Shown one piece after another: positions 1 to 11,835 of a DNA stretch of 64,000 nucleotides. How positions within the stretch are numbered: the first letter of the stretch is position 1; the number at the start of each line of letters is the position of its first letter. The stretch lies in contig QWDQ01000075.1 in assembly GCA_003868215.1 (NCBI GenBank), forward strand, positions 1 to 64,000, read 5' to 3'. The translations under genes and the position numbers were made by a program. The notes below the pieces were generated by a model. That model did no database searches and was not told where the DNA came from. It worked only from the letters and a program-made list of their open reading frames with translations. The stretch comes from Pseudophaeomoniella oleicola (lineage: Eukaryota > Ascomycota > Eurotiomycetes > Phaeomoniellales > Phaeomoniellaceae).

Positions 1-75
<75 letters not shown>
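1..75. repeat. 75-base poly-G run at window edge
   Basis: The first 75 bases are G without interruption and then change abruptly to ordinary mixed sequence. Nothing comparable exists elsewhere in the window, where the longest other G runs are about 9-10 bases. The position at the edge suggests a contig-end or dark-cycle sequencing artefact rather than biology. Confidence 0.9.
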
Positions 76-76
<1 letters not shown>

Positions 77-854
77 GTGGCGCGGTAGTATGAACTTTGT
101 TCCTTCTCATCGACGATTTCAATGAAACTCCCAAGGGAAATGGAACCCTCCAGACCATCGAGCCGTCCAACGAGCGAACTAGACTGTGCTCGGTTTTAGC
201 AACCTCAGCATTCCTGCCGCCGATCGTGGAATCCGAAGTCCATCGACGTCTCGACTGCCCCATGCTACGTAGTAGTGACTTACTACGTAGCTGATATCTG
301 TCATCGCTCCTGCAAAATTCCCATGCAACTTTTCGGTTTCAACGCGTCAATTTGTCTGTTGACCCAACTCCCGACACACACTATATACCCACTTCCTGTC
401 ACGGAAACCTGGTATCTCGGGAATTCAGCATTTCCATTCGTAGATTGAGCTCTACAGGGCCATCCACATTGTGGCGTAGCACGAGGCACCTCGGAACTAA
501 CTTATCTACCTTTATCGAATGCCTGGATGCAGTCTTCGTCCTACAAACGAACCGCATGTCATACGTAGTAAGTTATTTCTCTGCTCGAGCAGGGAACGGG
601 ATCGTGATGATTCCTCGTCCTCTTCCCCCCCTCTCCGCTTGGGTAGCAAAGTCTCGACGTAAGTAAAGAGCCACATCTCTCTTCCTCTCTCTTTCGCTCT
701 CTTCTTTTCTGTTATCATAGACATTGGCCATCATATCATATTGGTAACCCCGCGCATAACTACTCGGTTGTCTGCCTCTGTCTGCCTCTGTGCCATAAAT
801 TCGCGAACATCCTTGAACATCGGAAATCATTGCTGGACCAAGTCCATCGCCATC
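76..854. other. Intergenic, upstream of zinc-ribbon gene
   Basis: No gene is recognised here. The stretch contains an 11-base inverted repeat (264-274 and 281-291, arms reading GCTACGTAGTA, six-base spacer), another copy of the TACGTAGTA core at 562-570, and a pyrimidine-rich tract near 672-710 that could belong to the promoter of the next gene. Confidence 0.6.
264..291. repeat. Inverted repeat of the TACGTAGTA family
   Basis: Two perfect 11-base arms (264-274 and 281-291) flank a six-base spacer and could form a hairpin. Each arm contains the core TACGTAGTA, which recurs in other intergenic regions of the window. Confidence 0.7.
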
Positions 855-1205
855 ATGGAAGCACCATCTTTTCTGCAGCTTCAGACCCAAGCCAGTCATC
901 GGACACCGCCCAAGGCCATGTCTGCGAAGCTCTCAGAGACTAACAGCAATGAAAGCTTGTTATCGCGATCCGATTCGCCGGCATCTATATCTGGACATGT
1001 TCAATTTCCATCACCTTCAGGAAGCGCGTCTCCGCCGCAACAAAGGTCAGGAAGCATTTCGATCGATATCGTGCGCTGTTGTCGGTGTCACCGTTCGTTG
1101 ACCATGGACCCTACCCTTCCGTCTGCGATGCAGGGAGCCATCCAATTCGGTATCAATTCATACTACTGCAGCCGCTGTGCGAGTCTGGTTGGGCTCAAGA
1201 GATGA
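855..1205 (+). CDS. Small zinc-ribbon-like protein (116 aa)
   Basis: Single-exon gene starting at the first in-frame ATG (855). The N-terminal 70 residues are Ser/Pro-rich and probably disordered. The C-terminal 45 residues carry two Cys-x2-Cys knuckles: RCCRCHRS at about residue 74 and YYCSRCASLVGLKR at the end, separated by about 28 residues. This spacing fits a treble-clef or zinc-ribbon fold. The pattern of a disordered head plus a C-terminal RCxRC...NSYYCxRCAxxVG block resembles a family of short uncharacterised fungal proteins, so I believe the gene is real. No catalytic motif is visible and no function can be assigned. A role in protein or nucleic-acid binding is only a guess from the fold. 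Confidence 0.75.
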   Translation: MEAPSFLQLQTQASHRTPPKAMSAKLSETNSNESLLSRSDSPASISGHVQFPSPSGSASPPQQRSGSISIDIVRCCRCHRSLTMDPTLPSAMQGAIQFGINSYYCSRCASLVGLKR

Positions 1206-4200
1206 AGAGGTGGCAAAGAATATACGTCGATACATATTTTCGGATGATCATGCAGATCGGAGGCCCTAATGAGGACTGACGGCATCTATGCACCAAGTAT
1301 ACCGATCTGCATCGAGCTTGAACGCCCACCGAATGCCTCATTGTTCTCGATCTTTTGGCAAGGAACATTGGCTACCAAATCTAAGAACCGCCATGTCTGC
1401 CAACATGATTGATTGCTCTTGCTCTAGGACAGGACACTACAAGGCACAGCACAATTGTTCAGCGACCCTCTTAGGCACTGGTTTCATGATACACCGAATG
1501 CGGATGCACGGTTTGGAGGATTCGCACTCGGCTGGGGACTCGCGATACACGCCATCAATGGATTGTCTCTTTCCGGCAAAGTAACGAAGTTTGGCGTCAC
1601 TTTATTGACTGTCAGCGGCCAATGGTTTCATGGAGCATGGGACAGCCACGGTTTGCGCTCACGGAGTGATGCGGTGAAAGCAAGACGGGTATCTGCGGAA
1701 CTATTTGTTGGCCGTGGCAAGTTTACTCCTGTCTGATGTGGAAAGGCGGCCTTGGGTGGGAATACGATATTACCAATCCCCAAGGAATGGCGGGAGCCAT
1801 CAGTGGTCGATCTCAGCAGTCTTGAGTGACCTTACATGGTACCGAAAGTACCATGGGAATAGTGACGATGCTTGACCGCCAATGGCGAGGGGATGTGTCG
1901 CGATGTAGCGGATTCTAGTAATCACTGTACATATGATATTCTTCAATGTCTGACATGGCTCTTTGGCCCTAAATTATTGTCCAATTCCTACGCTTCCTCT
2001 TTCAGCCACTCACGTTTCGTAGCCACGCGTTTGTAAATGAACTATCCCTAGGTCAAAGTTTCTGATAATCCATCTGAAACGCCTCACAACCGCATAGACA
2101 TGGCGATTGGCGAGCGATTGAGTATGATGGGTTCTCTTCAGACCCAAAGACCGGGTTCCTGGGTCTCAATGAACGGTCGTTGGGCGGGGAGATTGCACCA
2201 AAAGATCACGAATCGGGAGAATTCTTGCCTACCTTGCCTACCTTGCCTACCTCGGGCCAGCAAAGATCTGCTCAAACTATCACGGGTCCTGCCGTCTTCG
2301 ACAAATGGTCGCTCACTTGTTACTGTCACAGATGCGACCCGAAATCCTGGGTCAGCCACTAAGCGGGCCGAGTTCTCATGGTGCAGGACCAAGATGAAGA
2401 AATCAATTTTGTGCATATATCACATGGGTTCAATGTCGATGTCGAATATCATCCTGCGTACAGTCGGCGTGAGCGTCTTGGTCACATACTCTTAAATTCC
2501 ATAAAATGTCTCTACTTTTCACAGTGGACGCCTCTATAGCATCGCCTCCTTATTGCGATGCATGCGAACAGAAGCTGGGGGATTGCAGGTGTCTCCAAGC
2601 GAGCCGATGCAACACCGAACTTGTCCGTCTCCATTCAAGAGCGCCATGGCTCAAAAGATGGCTTTTCTGTACCTCGATGGCCAGTCGGAATGCTCCCGGA
2701 GAACAGACGACATTAACCACGGCACCTCCGCGTGGAGAGTTTCATCATGGAAGCGCAGGAACGCCTTCCCGGTGGATTACGGAGTCGAATTGATGGGGGA
2801 CAGGCAGCATATATGACGGGGGAGCTTTTGATACCTCACATTTACAGGGGACCATCGCCACGATCCCGGTACCCAAGATCGAGGCCACGACGCCATTGAT
2901 CAATCGATCTTAATCGTTTTAGATCAGATCGTGCCGTCTTCTGAACGGCACATGTATTACCTTCCGGCTACAATCTCGAGCATAGGCATCGAGAATCACG
3001 GGCTGCAAAATCCAAAAGTCACCAATTTATAATATCCGACAATTACTGGCATATCCTGGCTAGCTGACGCTCCGCCAACTCTGAATCCCAGAATTCGCAG
3101 ACGTTCTGCATACCTTAGCTTCTTGATCGGCCCCCTTCAATCTGGCAGTTCGTAACAAGGACTTCCTGGTGACTGGCCACTCCTTCGATGCTTCATGACT
3201 GCTCCACCGAATCTCTCTCATTCACAAGGGACCAACGAAGTGACGATTATTGTTGCAGCTCAGAGGGATCGTGAAGATTGGTTGGCAAAGAACCCTCTCC
3301 GGCGCAGCACGTCAAGCCTTCAAATGCCCGCGTCTAGCCACGTACTTTCCGGTTTCAGATGTCCTGTGGCTATTTCATCTTCTCGATTGTACACTAACGT
3401 GTCTTCCATGCAAATTGCAGCCTCAGTCTTACGCAACATGCTCTACGACCAGACCGGATCGGACTGTGTCCACTTCTATGAGATTCCTGTCTCTAGGAAG
3501 GCTCACTATGTCACATTTTGGTATATTCCGTGGCTCGACGCCCTCTCTCTCTCTCTATGTTACGGTTGAATTAATCCTCCGATATAGCCTAAGTGGCTTG
3601 GTTGCCATTCTTCGCTTGGTGAATCAAGGAATCTTCAACCTTGTTCTTACGTCTTACATCTCATCTATCTTGCATAATGGGATCCTTGGACATCTTCCGC
3701 CATGGGAACCCGGCGATCGATACTACCGAACTTCCATGAGCCTCAAGTACCAGTAATGGATTTTTGGCCTTGAAAGTGTAATTATATTCCCTGACCTTGT
3801 CGAGAACAGTCTCACAAAGTCAATCAAGCAAAGGCCACCCTAAAGCAAGTCTCTTTTCATCTGACATCGGCTTGAAGGACGCAGATGCGGGAAGACTTGG
3901 ACGGTCCGGGCCTTCCTATAAGAGCTGTCCTAAATCCTGAACTTTGGGCACCCTCCTCATCTTCACTATCTTGCCTTCCCGGTTCTCCTATATTGCCAGT
4001 GTGTTATACCTCTTATGCTCACATACCTTCGCTCTCGACACCCCTCTTCCAACAACTCCCGATCCACAGATAACAGAAGACCCCATTGACTTCTGTCTCA
4101 TTATCTCTATCTACAACATAGACATAGGCTGTCAACGCTTCCCCCGGGTGAGGGTGAACAGACAACCCACGAGTCCTAGTTGCCGAAGACCACATTTCAT

Positions 4201-4337
4201 ACTTGTCAATTTTACTCAAGCTCTCGGCAACCGTGAAAGCACTCCCTCTGGACCGCACAGTCGAGGCTTTTTTCGCAAAGATAGTGGGAATACCGGTTTA
4301 GCAGGGTCATCCCATACTTCCAGGAATAACCACCAAT
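1206..4337. other. 3.1-kb gene-poor stretch
   Basis: Only short open frames (at most 168 codons) occur. None has a recognisable domain and none joins convincingly across introns. A frame at about 1455-1736 and a pair of frames at 2180-2362 and 2506-2793 have somewhat protein-like composition with Cys pairs, so a decayed gene is possible but cannot be named. A 9-base tandem repeat (TTGCCTACC, three copies) lies at 2225-2251. The 3' part (about 3850-4337) is probably the promoter and leader of the RRM gene. Confidence 0.5.
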
Positions 4338-6138
4338 ATGCCTCGACGATCAGAGCCCAAACAACCCAAGGGCGAAGCAGAGGACCTGTACGGCCTATTC
4401 ATTCAAGGAGTGAGTTCACTTGCTTTCCGCAAGTTCTGGGTCCATGACTGATTAGCGCAGCTGCCACGTAACCTAGGCTGGCAAGATCTTAAGGACCAGA
4501 TACGACAGATCTGCCCTAACACGAAAGTCAAGCACGCTGAAGTCACGGAGGCAGGCGATGGAGTAAATGACGGTATCAGCCACATCATTATCAACGGCAA
4601 AGACTCCGCAGAGAAGGCATACCGTGAGTCGCAATATCAATTTACCTGAAGAATCGACAGGCTTACGTAACTTCAAAAGGACATCTGGGAGCGAACGGCT
4701 TTGTGGGTAAGCCAGTGACTGTTGCGCTGGCGAAAGCAAGGCACAAGTATGAATCGAATACGTACCAATTCGATCCGTACCTGCCATCCACGACGAGTCC
4801 CGCGCCAAGGGGAAAGACCCTGTACAATCCCAAAGGACCGTCAAGTACGCTACCTACACCCAGTGGAACACCAGCGTGAGCCCTAGCATACAGAGCCTAT
4901 CCTGAGGTGCCAAGGCTGACTTCGATTCCAGTGGAAGCAGACGCGGGAGTCTGACTACCTCATATGCGAGCCAAATGTCGCCCTCGTACGCCCAGATGTA
5001 TGGCGTGCAGCATACAGGACTTCCTTCACCTGTCGACATGATGGCACCATACACATTTGGAGCGGTGTATGCCCCTACAGCTGCTTCGGGTATGCCTAGG
5101 AACTTTTCCTCTGGGAGCCTTTCAAGGCAGGCGGTACCTCAGCAGGGTGTTCCGACGCGTCCAGTGGCTGGATATGTCCCCACCGCATTCGCCAATGCAG
5201 GCCCAATGGTTACTACACACAGGCAGAAAGTCGGTGCAGTGCCACGTGCCGCTGTACCACATGCGCCGCGGGCTGCTCCTACTGGGCCTTTAGCCACTCA
5301 GAACCGGACAGTCTTTGTCCAAAATCTGGACCCTTCAGTCACATGGTCGATCCTGAAAGACCGCCTTCGAAGGGCGGGAGAAGTGAGCCGGTGTGAAGTA
5401 AAACCCGAGTGTGTTTCGCAAACAGCAGGCAGACTTCCGCGACATTGGGCCCTGGTGACGTTCTTCGACGTCGAATCTGCAGAAAGAGCTGTCAAGTTCT
5501 TTGACGGATACGAACTCTCCGGTCGAAGGATGAGAGTGCGGTTATCGCATGATGACAGACACCCTAACGGGAGGAGTCTGGGCTCAAGAGGCCAAGGGAA
5601 GGGTAACGGTAGCAGCGGCGGTGGCCGAAAAGGCCGAAAGGGAACTCCCCGGTCTCCATCTGCCACATCCACGAGTCCCAGCGGTGGTATTTGTCTCCCC
5701 GAGTCCGACGACCCAGGAACTGCACCGGCGGCAGCAGCAAGAAAGCCCGGCGACGGACCCTTGATCATCGATGGGAACAAAGCCAGATACTCGACGGACG
5801 AAGATGAGGAAGATGACGATGGCGACGACGAAGCAATAGAAGAAGAAGACGACGAAGACGACGACGAAGAGGAAGACGAAGACGAAGACGAAAACGAAGA
5901 AGGAGGAGAAGCAGAAAGTACGCAAAGCAGCGAGACTCCAGATGAGAGCGAACAAGACAGTGATGATGACGATGATGGTAAGTTTTTGTAATCCCCCCCC
6001 TCCCCTTTCTCCTCCTCCTCCCCCCACCTTCCCCCTTCTTCCCCCCACCTAGCCAACCACTCACTAACCATCCCTCTTCTCTTTCTCCCAGATGCAATGA
6101 CCGAAACCATCGATGGTGTCAAAGGTTTGGGCATATAG
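4338..6138 (+). CDS. RRM-domain RNA-binding protein with acidic tail (507 aa, 5 exons)
   Basis: Exons: 4338-4409, 4461-4623, 4680-4875, 4932-5977, 6092-6138. All junctions are GT-AG and keep frame. Start is ATG 4338. Exons 1-2 encode an RRM beginning LYGLFIQGLPRNLGWQDLKD (RNP2-like, residues about 17-95). A second RRM lies at about residues 245-330: TVFVQNLDPSVTWSILKDRL, then HWALVTFFDVESAERAVKFF as the RNP1 strand. Between them is a Ser/Pro/Gly linker. After RRM2 comes a Gly/Ser/Arg-rich segment (GQGKGNGSSGGGRKGRKG), then a long Asp/Glu tail encoded by GAC/GAA/GAT triplets (about residues 400-490). The last exon adds 15 codons ending KGLGI. The likely role is binding RNA or mRNP assembly in the nucleus. 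The exact orthologue is not recognised. An open frame on the opposite strand over the acidic tail is a shadow of the triplet repeats. Confidence 0.88.
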
Positions 6139-6272
6139 ACTAAAACAGATCAGAATAATTTGGATGGGAGAAGAGGGAATTGTTTGGTTGTTTGTTTGTT
6201 TTCGTATAGGGGGGGCGATGGTACCTAATGTATGTATGGAATGGAATGGAAAGGAAAAGGAAAGGAAAAAAG

Positions 6273-6276
<4 letters not shown>

Positions 6277-6303
<27 letters not shown>

Positions 6304-7104
6304 CGTGGGGTTGGTAGAGGTAGAGGTATAGAGTTAGAGTAGACTTTACTTTGGACAGGTAGCTAGGTACCTTGCCAATCTATACCGATCGATCTAATCT
6401 AATCTAATATCTATCTATCTATCTAGGTAATTACTTACACAGAGAGGGACGTTTTATGTGCTCGCTGAACTGACTGACTACACACTCACTACCTAGATAC
6501 ACATTTCCTTCTACTAATTACCTCTTCTTCTTCTTCTTCTTCTCGAAAAGAGATCAATCATGCCTCGCGATTCTCCTGTTCCCCCTGTTCCGTGTTCCGT
6601 GTTCCGTGTTCCGTGTCCTGTCCTGTCCTGTCCCCCGTGTTCTCGTTCCTGGCATATTAATTAGATTGATTGATAGATAGATAGATAGGAAATCACGTTT
6701 GTATATATAGATAGGACTTTATTTGTATATCTATATCTATATCTATTTTGAGATAGTCATTGTTTGGAATGGGTGGATGGATGGATGGATGGATGGATGG
6801 ACGAGAAACCGAGAATCATTATAGATCAATTGAGGTTTTTGATTGAGATGTTAGGATGTAATTTAACATATATATTCCTTTTCTCTCTCTCTCTCTCTCT
6901 CTTTTCTTTTCTTTGTGTGCCTCATTTTCATCTCGTGAGATGACCTAAGAGATAGGTATTTAAAGTGGGGATGAATGAATGAGTGGGAAGAAGAGGAAGA
7001 GGAAGAGGAAGAGGAAGAGGAAGAAAGGAGGATGGTCCTGGTCTTGGTGTTGTGGTTTGAGATGGGGGGAAAGGGGAGTGAGAACGAGAGAGAGAGAGAG
7101 AGAA
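6277..7104. repeat. Microsatellite field 3' of the RRM gene
   Basis: At least nine simple repeats lie within about 830 bases. They are (GA)n at 6277-6303, (TCTA)n at about 6408-6424, (CTT)n at 6522-6543, a GTTCCGT/GTCCT tandem at 6586-6633, (GATA)n at 6670-6688, TATATC repeats at about 6724-6745, (GGAT)n at 6774-6801, (CT)n at 6881-6902, (GAAGAG)n at 6986-7025 and (GA)n at 7085-7104. Confidence 0.9.
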
Positions 7105-10100
7105 AGACTCGAACGACAAATCGATCCTGCTGCGACAAGAAGAATCATTAATCGATGAGTATCAGGATACCCGATGAGGTCGATATCAGGCAGACCAGAC
7201 GGTCCTTAAGAATGAAATACATCACCATTTAAAAGTAGACGTTCCTTTGGTAGGGAACTTACAAAACGGGAATTGTATATCCTCTAACCACATCAGACAG
7301 ACGGTACTGACGCTGACGGATGGGTTGGGAAGGTGCAAGATATAGAAGTGAAGGATTGCTAGAGTCGGTAAAGTCGAGAAATGCGAAACGGCGATCCAAG
7401 ATTCTGGGTGGTTTCAGCAGAACTGTTACGGTCGATAATAAAGTGCTCTTCACTGAGGTTGACATTCAGCGAAGAGGAGTTTATTGTCGACTGGAAAGCG
7501 TTGCTGGTGACAAAATTTCCGTTTATAAGGGTTGTCTAGAGTGAGCCATACACCCACCTGTTTGGACTGTTGATGTATATAGCTAGTCGTTACGACTATA
7601 GGCGCGATTAGATCTTCAAGAGATAATATGATTGGATGTGGCATTGCTAGGTACCAGATAAATCGGCCGAAGTATTATCACAGCAGACAACTGGTGAACA
7701 ATGTACACTCATTGATTCGGGTACTGTATGCTGGGCCTACTCAGCCACGTCTTCTTAGGACACTTCTATGCGATACTGCATGTGAAGCCAAGGAAAGCCA
7801 CCGATATTGAGAGACCGAATATGACGCCTTGAATTAAACACTCAACAATGGACAAAGTAGAGTCGCCATCGATGGTAGAAATTCGAGGCGATAATGGTTG
7901 TTGCGTGTAAAGTGGTGCAATGGAATTCCAGACTTCATCAAGCCCAGGACGCAGAAATGTCTCACGATCCGAGACAGCATGAGGCAAAATTCTCCGATGC
8001 GAGATTGCAGCTGGCAAGAATATTGTGGATGTCTAGGCGTGATCTTGTGCAGCAAGAAAAAAATGCATATGCATAATTGAGCGGTAAAAGTCTCATTTAC
8101 AATATGTTAATGGCGTTCATCCAATTGTTGACCAACCGCCGTGGAGGACAATCGATAAACTTCTTGCCCATTACTTCTGAAGTTGTCGTAGATCAAACAA
8201 GATCTACTACTTCATCATCGACTTGTAGGCTCCAGCCATAGTAAGAGTGATATCGATGTTGGATTTCTTCTCCCATCAATAACGATAACAGATGGTTTAC
8301 CGACACTGATATAGATGAACTAAGCAGCCATATAGTAGGAGACTAGTCGACACTTAGGACTGAACAATTGGGGTGAGTACCAATAGAAATGGTGCCTTCA
8401 ACACTTGCTACGTGGCAAGACGGCCATAGTTCGAGGTTGGGCATATATGATGTGTCGGTGTAGGGGCGAACGATTAGGCGGTCAAAATAGATCGCGACTC
8501 CTGAAGATATAAAAAGATGTGCATCCATATCCAAAAGTAAATTTGCGAAACTGCGACATGACCGAATAAGGGAATTCACAATCTCGAAATGAGTAGAAAA
8601 CCGAAAACTGCTCTTGCGTGATTCAATGATTTGAGAAAGAGAAAAGCAGCACACCCTCTTGGAAAACAGAATCGGCAACTAACGTTAAACAGCTTCCACA
8701 GTACCATCCAGAACTCATACCTGCTTGCGCAATACACAGCCCATACAGGCAAATGCCGTGTCGCATGACCGTGTCCAGCAGATAATCACTTTCCAGCCTC
8801 GTCAGGTCATGATGAGACTGAAGCGACTCTTACCCTTTCTCGAGAAGACGTCGTATGGAAGAGACCGAGAATCGGTGGAAGTTGGAAGGTTGGAAAAGAA
8901 TGATTGGGGATACGAGATATCCGTGGAGCAAAAGAGACGCTACGAAGCTTAGACGCTCTGTCGACCTGGACTGGCTCACTGCTCAACCTCCAACGGGTGA
9001 ACGACGGCATGGATAACAGTGCACCACAGGGAATGATTGGCTGAGGCGTTACAATCAAGAACGAATGAAGGATCACAAGAAGACCGAGTAAGGCATGAGA
9101 AATGGATCCACTAGCTACCTCACTCACTGGTATGTTGATCACGACAGACATCAGCGTTTCTCTTTGTGCCTGTCCGTTCACCTGTCTTGTGAGAAGACAA
9201 GCAAACGAAAAGCTGTTGGACAAAGCCCAGAATGATAAAAGATCTTGACTTTGGCTGACTCTCTCTCGGGGGCTTCTGATTTGGTTAGTCCTGATGGGGA
9301 GGCTGCTTGGGGCCGCTACTAAATGGGCGCCACCATCCCCATAAGAGGGGAAACGATTGACAGTGCTACAGGGCAAACCCGGCATGTACCACAGTACCAC
9401 AGTCGAGTATCATATTACGAATGGTTACTGTATATGTACAATACCTTACCTACCTAGGGAGGTCTGAGGTTTGAGGTTGAGAGCATTGAGCATTGAGCAT
9501 GCAGATAGCACGGACCCTGCGTCTAGCCGAAGCATACTCGAGTATCCTATCGATTCCCTAGGAGGGGTATGAGAGCGCCATCTGGCCAATGATTATAACA
9601 GGACGTTTCTTGGGAGAACAGCCTTAGAGAATGGTCACTCAAGCTCGTCGTGACTGGCAATTACTAGACAGCCATTCAACGGGGGGGGCAGCAAGACTCC
9701 GTCCCAGTTGTTGCACAAGCTTCTACACACAGTACATTGTGACCACCACTTGTCGGCTTAGGATTATAAAGGTAACGGTGATGATGGACACGAAAGCAGA
9801 AAAAGGATCGGCCTCGAAATCTTAGAGCAAGATCAAACCACCCAGGCTCCAGCAAGATGACAACAAGGTTGGTTTGATGCTGGCGAGTACAACGCATCCA
9901 TGCCGGTCGGCCATATGCGGCCATGTCTCTGTCCACCGATGTCTCGCGGTAAAAAGCCCATTATACAATGCAACAACCTATCGTGGTATAGATTTGATGC
10001 TATCACCAGACAAGGAAAGCAAGGAAATATGAAATGGAACTTGCAAAGCGCATACAACCTAAGAAGCATAGTAGCAGAGCCCATCATGGTTCAAATCCCA

Positions 10101-10535
10101 ACAAGGACAACAATGACTTGGGAGGCTCGTCCAAATCGATCAATGATATCAGTTGATTGGGTAAACACAAAGCCGAGCATCCTGACCTCGAAGTGAAAGA
10201 AGCAAGGAACGGATTCATTCGCTGTTACATTTCTATCTTTCCCCGCTATCAGACTTCCTTGTCGACGATCTCCACCGTTTGTCTGCCTTGCCTCACTCAC
10301 CTCACTTACGCGCTCTGTGTATTCAAGTACGCACAATGGATGAGGGACAGGAGCCAAGTACATGTAGCTACCCTGTGATTAGATCCTATGGTACCGGAAG
10401 TTGTGAGGGCTGTAAGTCAGTCCCCAGAAGAGAGGGTCGAGGTGCGTTAAGGTGGCTTAGAGCTTAAGCTGATTTTAGAGCTTCAGGTACCTGACCTTAT
10501 CTTCGAGATGCATACGACACTGACTAGGTACTTAG

Positions 10536-10567
10536 GTACTGTACGTACTGTACGTACTGTACAGTAC
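10536..10567. repeat. GTACGTACT short tandem/palindromic repeat
   Basis: Three overlapping copies of the 8-base unit ACTGTACG lead into ACTGTACAGTACC. The unit is nearly self-complementary (GTAC/CGTACG cores), so the stretch could fold on itself. No gene lies across it. Confidence 0.75.
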
Positions 10568-11835
10568 CCGCCTACAAGGACCTCCAGCCTACCTCTATCA
10601 ACCAACCTATTGGCAAGCCATTTTGATCAGCTCAGTCAGCGCCTTTTGGAAGTTGCTAGGATAGCGAGGTTGTACAGATATCTCTATCTGAGGAACAGCC
10701 GCACGCAGCTGATGTGTCCATCTCTGTCCATCTCTGTCTGCTATACAGGCAGAAGGACAAAGCTCCCTCTTATCCTTACCTACCTAGAAACCCGAGGTGG
10801 GTTAGTAATCCTTATCCTTTTATAAGGTACCCTCCCCCTACAGTAACAGTACGGTATCTATACCTATTCTCTCCTACCTCCCCCAATTCTCGCAGGTTCA
10901 AAGGCTTAAATGTCCACCAAATTTCCGAGACACCTAACGCGGGCGTTGTACCCGAACACAAGCCCATTTTTTAAAACTTACCGGACCTTACTTTATTTAT
11001 CCGCCATTGGACGATTGTTTCAAAACCAACTGTCTCTTGATTGGGGTCCTCAGGTCAATGAGAAAAGGGACAAGACAAGGAAAGCTTTCTCGACTTGTCG
11101 ACAAAAGAGGTGAAGCTTGAGAGGAAGCTTGAGAGAAAGAGGACAGGACCAAACCACCAATTGGGGTAGATGTGGTTACAACCAACCAACCAACCCCCCT
11201 CTTGCTCCTACCTCGACACCCCCTCCACCCATGAAATCAATCAACTCCAGCTCGAAACTTGATATCTCGAATTCTTGCTGTGTTCCCTTCTTTGCCGTAT
11301 CTCTGACGTTTAACATCATTTCCTCCATTGCGGCGCTGGGCTGCTGCACATTTTCTTGTCGGAGGGTTCAATGTTGAACTCCACTGCTACAGCAGCGCCA
11401 CCCTCCCACCTGGGGTCTCCCCGTTTGCTCTCTCACGTCCAATAATTCTCTCGCTGATTCCTTCTTGTTCCACTCCAATCCCTGTGTTTAGGCGCATGAG
11501 AATTGTGCAAGGCTATACACATACGCTCGTTTACTATTGCACCTCACCAGAGTTCATATCAGTGACGTGCCCGGCAATTTCTATCCTCTCGATTTTGGTC
11601 AAGTCACTCACGACCAATCCGTTCCAGGCCGGGGTTTGGGCGGTACCTGATTTGGGTGCTGCCATTACGTTACTTCGGGGGTGATTACTCGGTTTGGGCC
11701 AAGCAATATACGTTACTTCCATGAACAGCTTCGTGGTGAAACGTGCTTGGGTTTGGAGGATCGCGTACAGCATTGCAAGGGGATCGAAAAGGCGCTCAAG
11801 GTTAGTCTGCCTTTTGCAGACCGTCTCATCTGGTC

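Larger units (their letters stand above)
6139..11835. other. 5.7-kb gene-poor block
   Basis: No gene could be supported. The first 1 kb is a microsatellite field, listed separately. Several short frames on the minus strand look partly protein-like: 8343-8678 (111 codons, with FDRLIVRPYTDTSY) and 7766-8017 (hydrophobic stretch GVIFGLSISVAFLGF). No domain is recognised and they do not join by obvious introns, so they may be remnants of a decayed gene. A 197-codon minus-strand frame at 8807-9400 lacks any motif. Near 10536-10567 a GTACGTACT motif is repeated. The 3' end (about 11100-11835) is probably the promoter and leader of the AT-hook gene, with HindIII-like GAAGCTTGAGAG repeated at about 11110-11132. 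Confidence 0.5.

Noticed and set aside
5298-6134. 278-codon minus-strand frame rich in Ser
   Set aside because: It lies opposite the RRM gene's acidic tail; the poly-Ser comes from GAC/GAA triplets read backwards, and the plus strand has domains and clean splicing.
8807-9400. 197-codon minus-strand frame
   Set aside because: No motif, uneven composition and no partner exons; length is within chance in this gene-poor block.
10083-10101. tRNA B-box-like GGTTCAAATCC
   Set aside because: The flanks do not pair as a T arm and no A box or acceptor stem is present.
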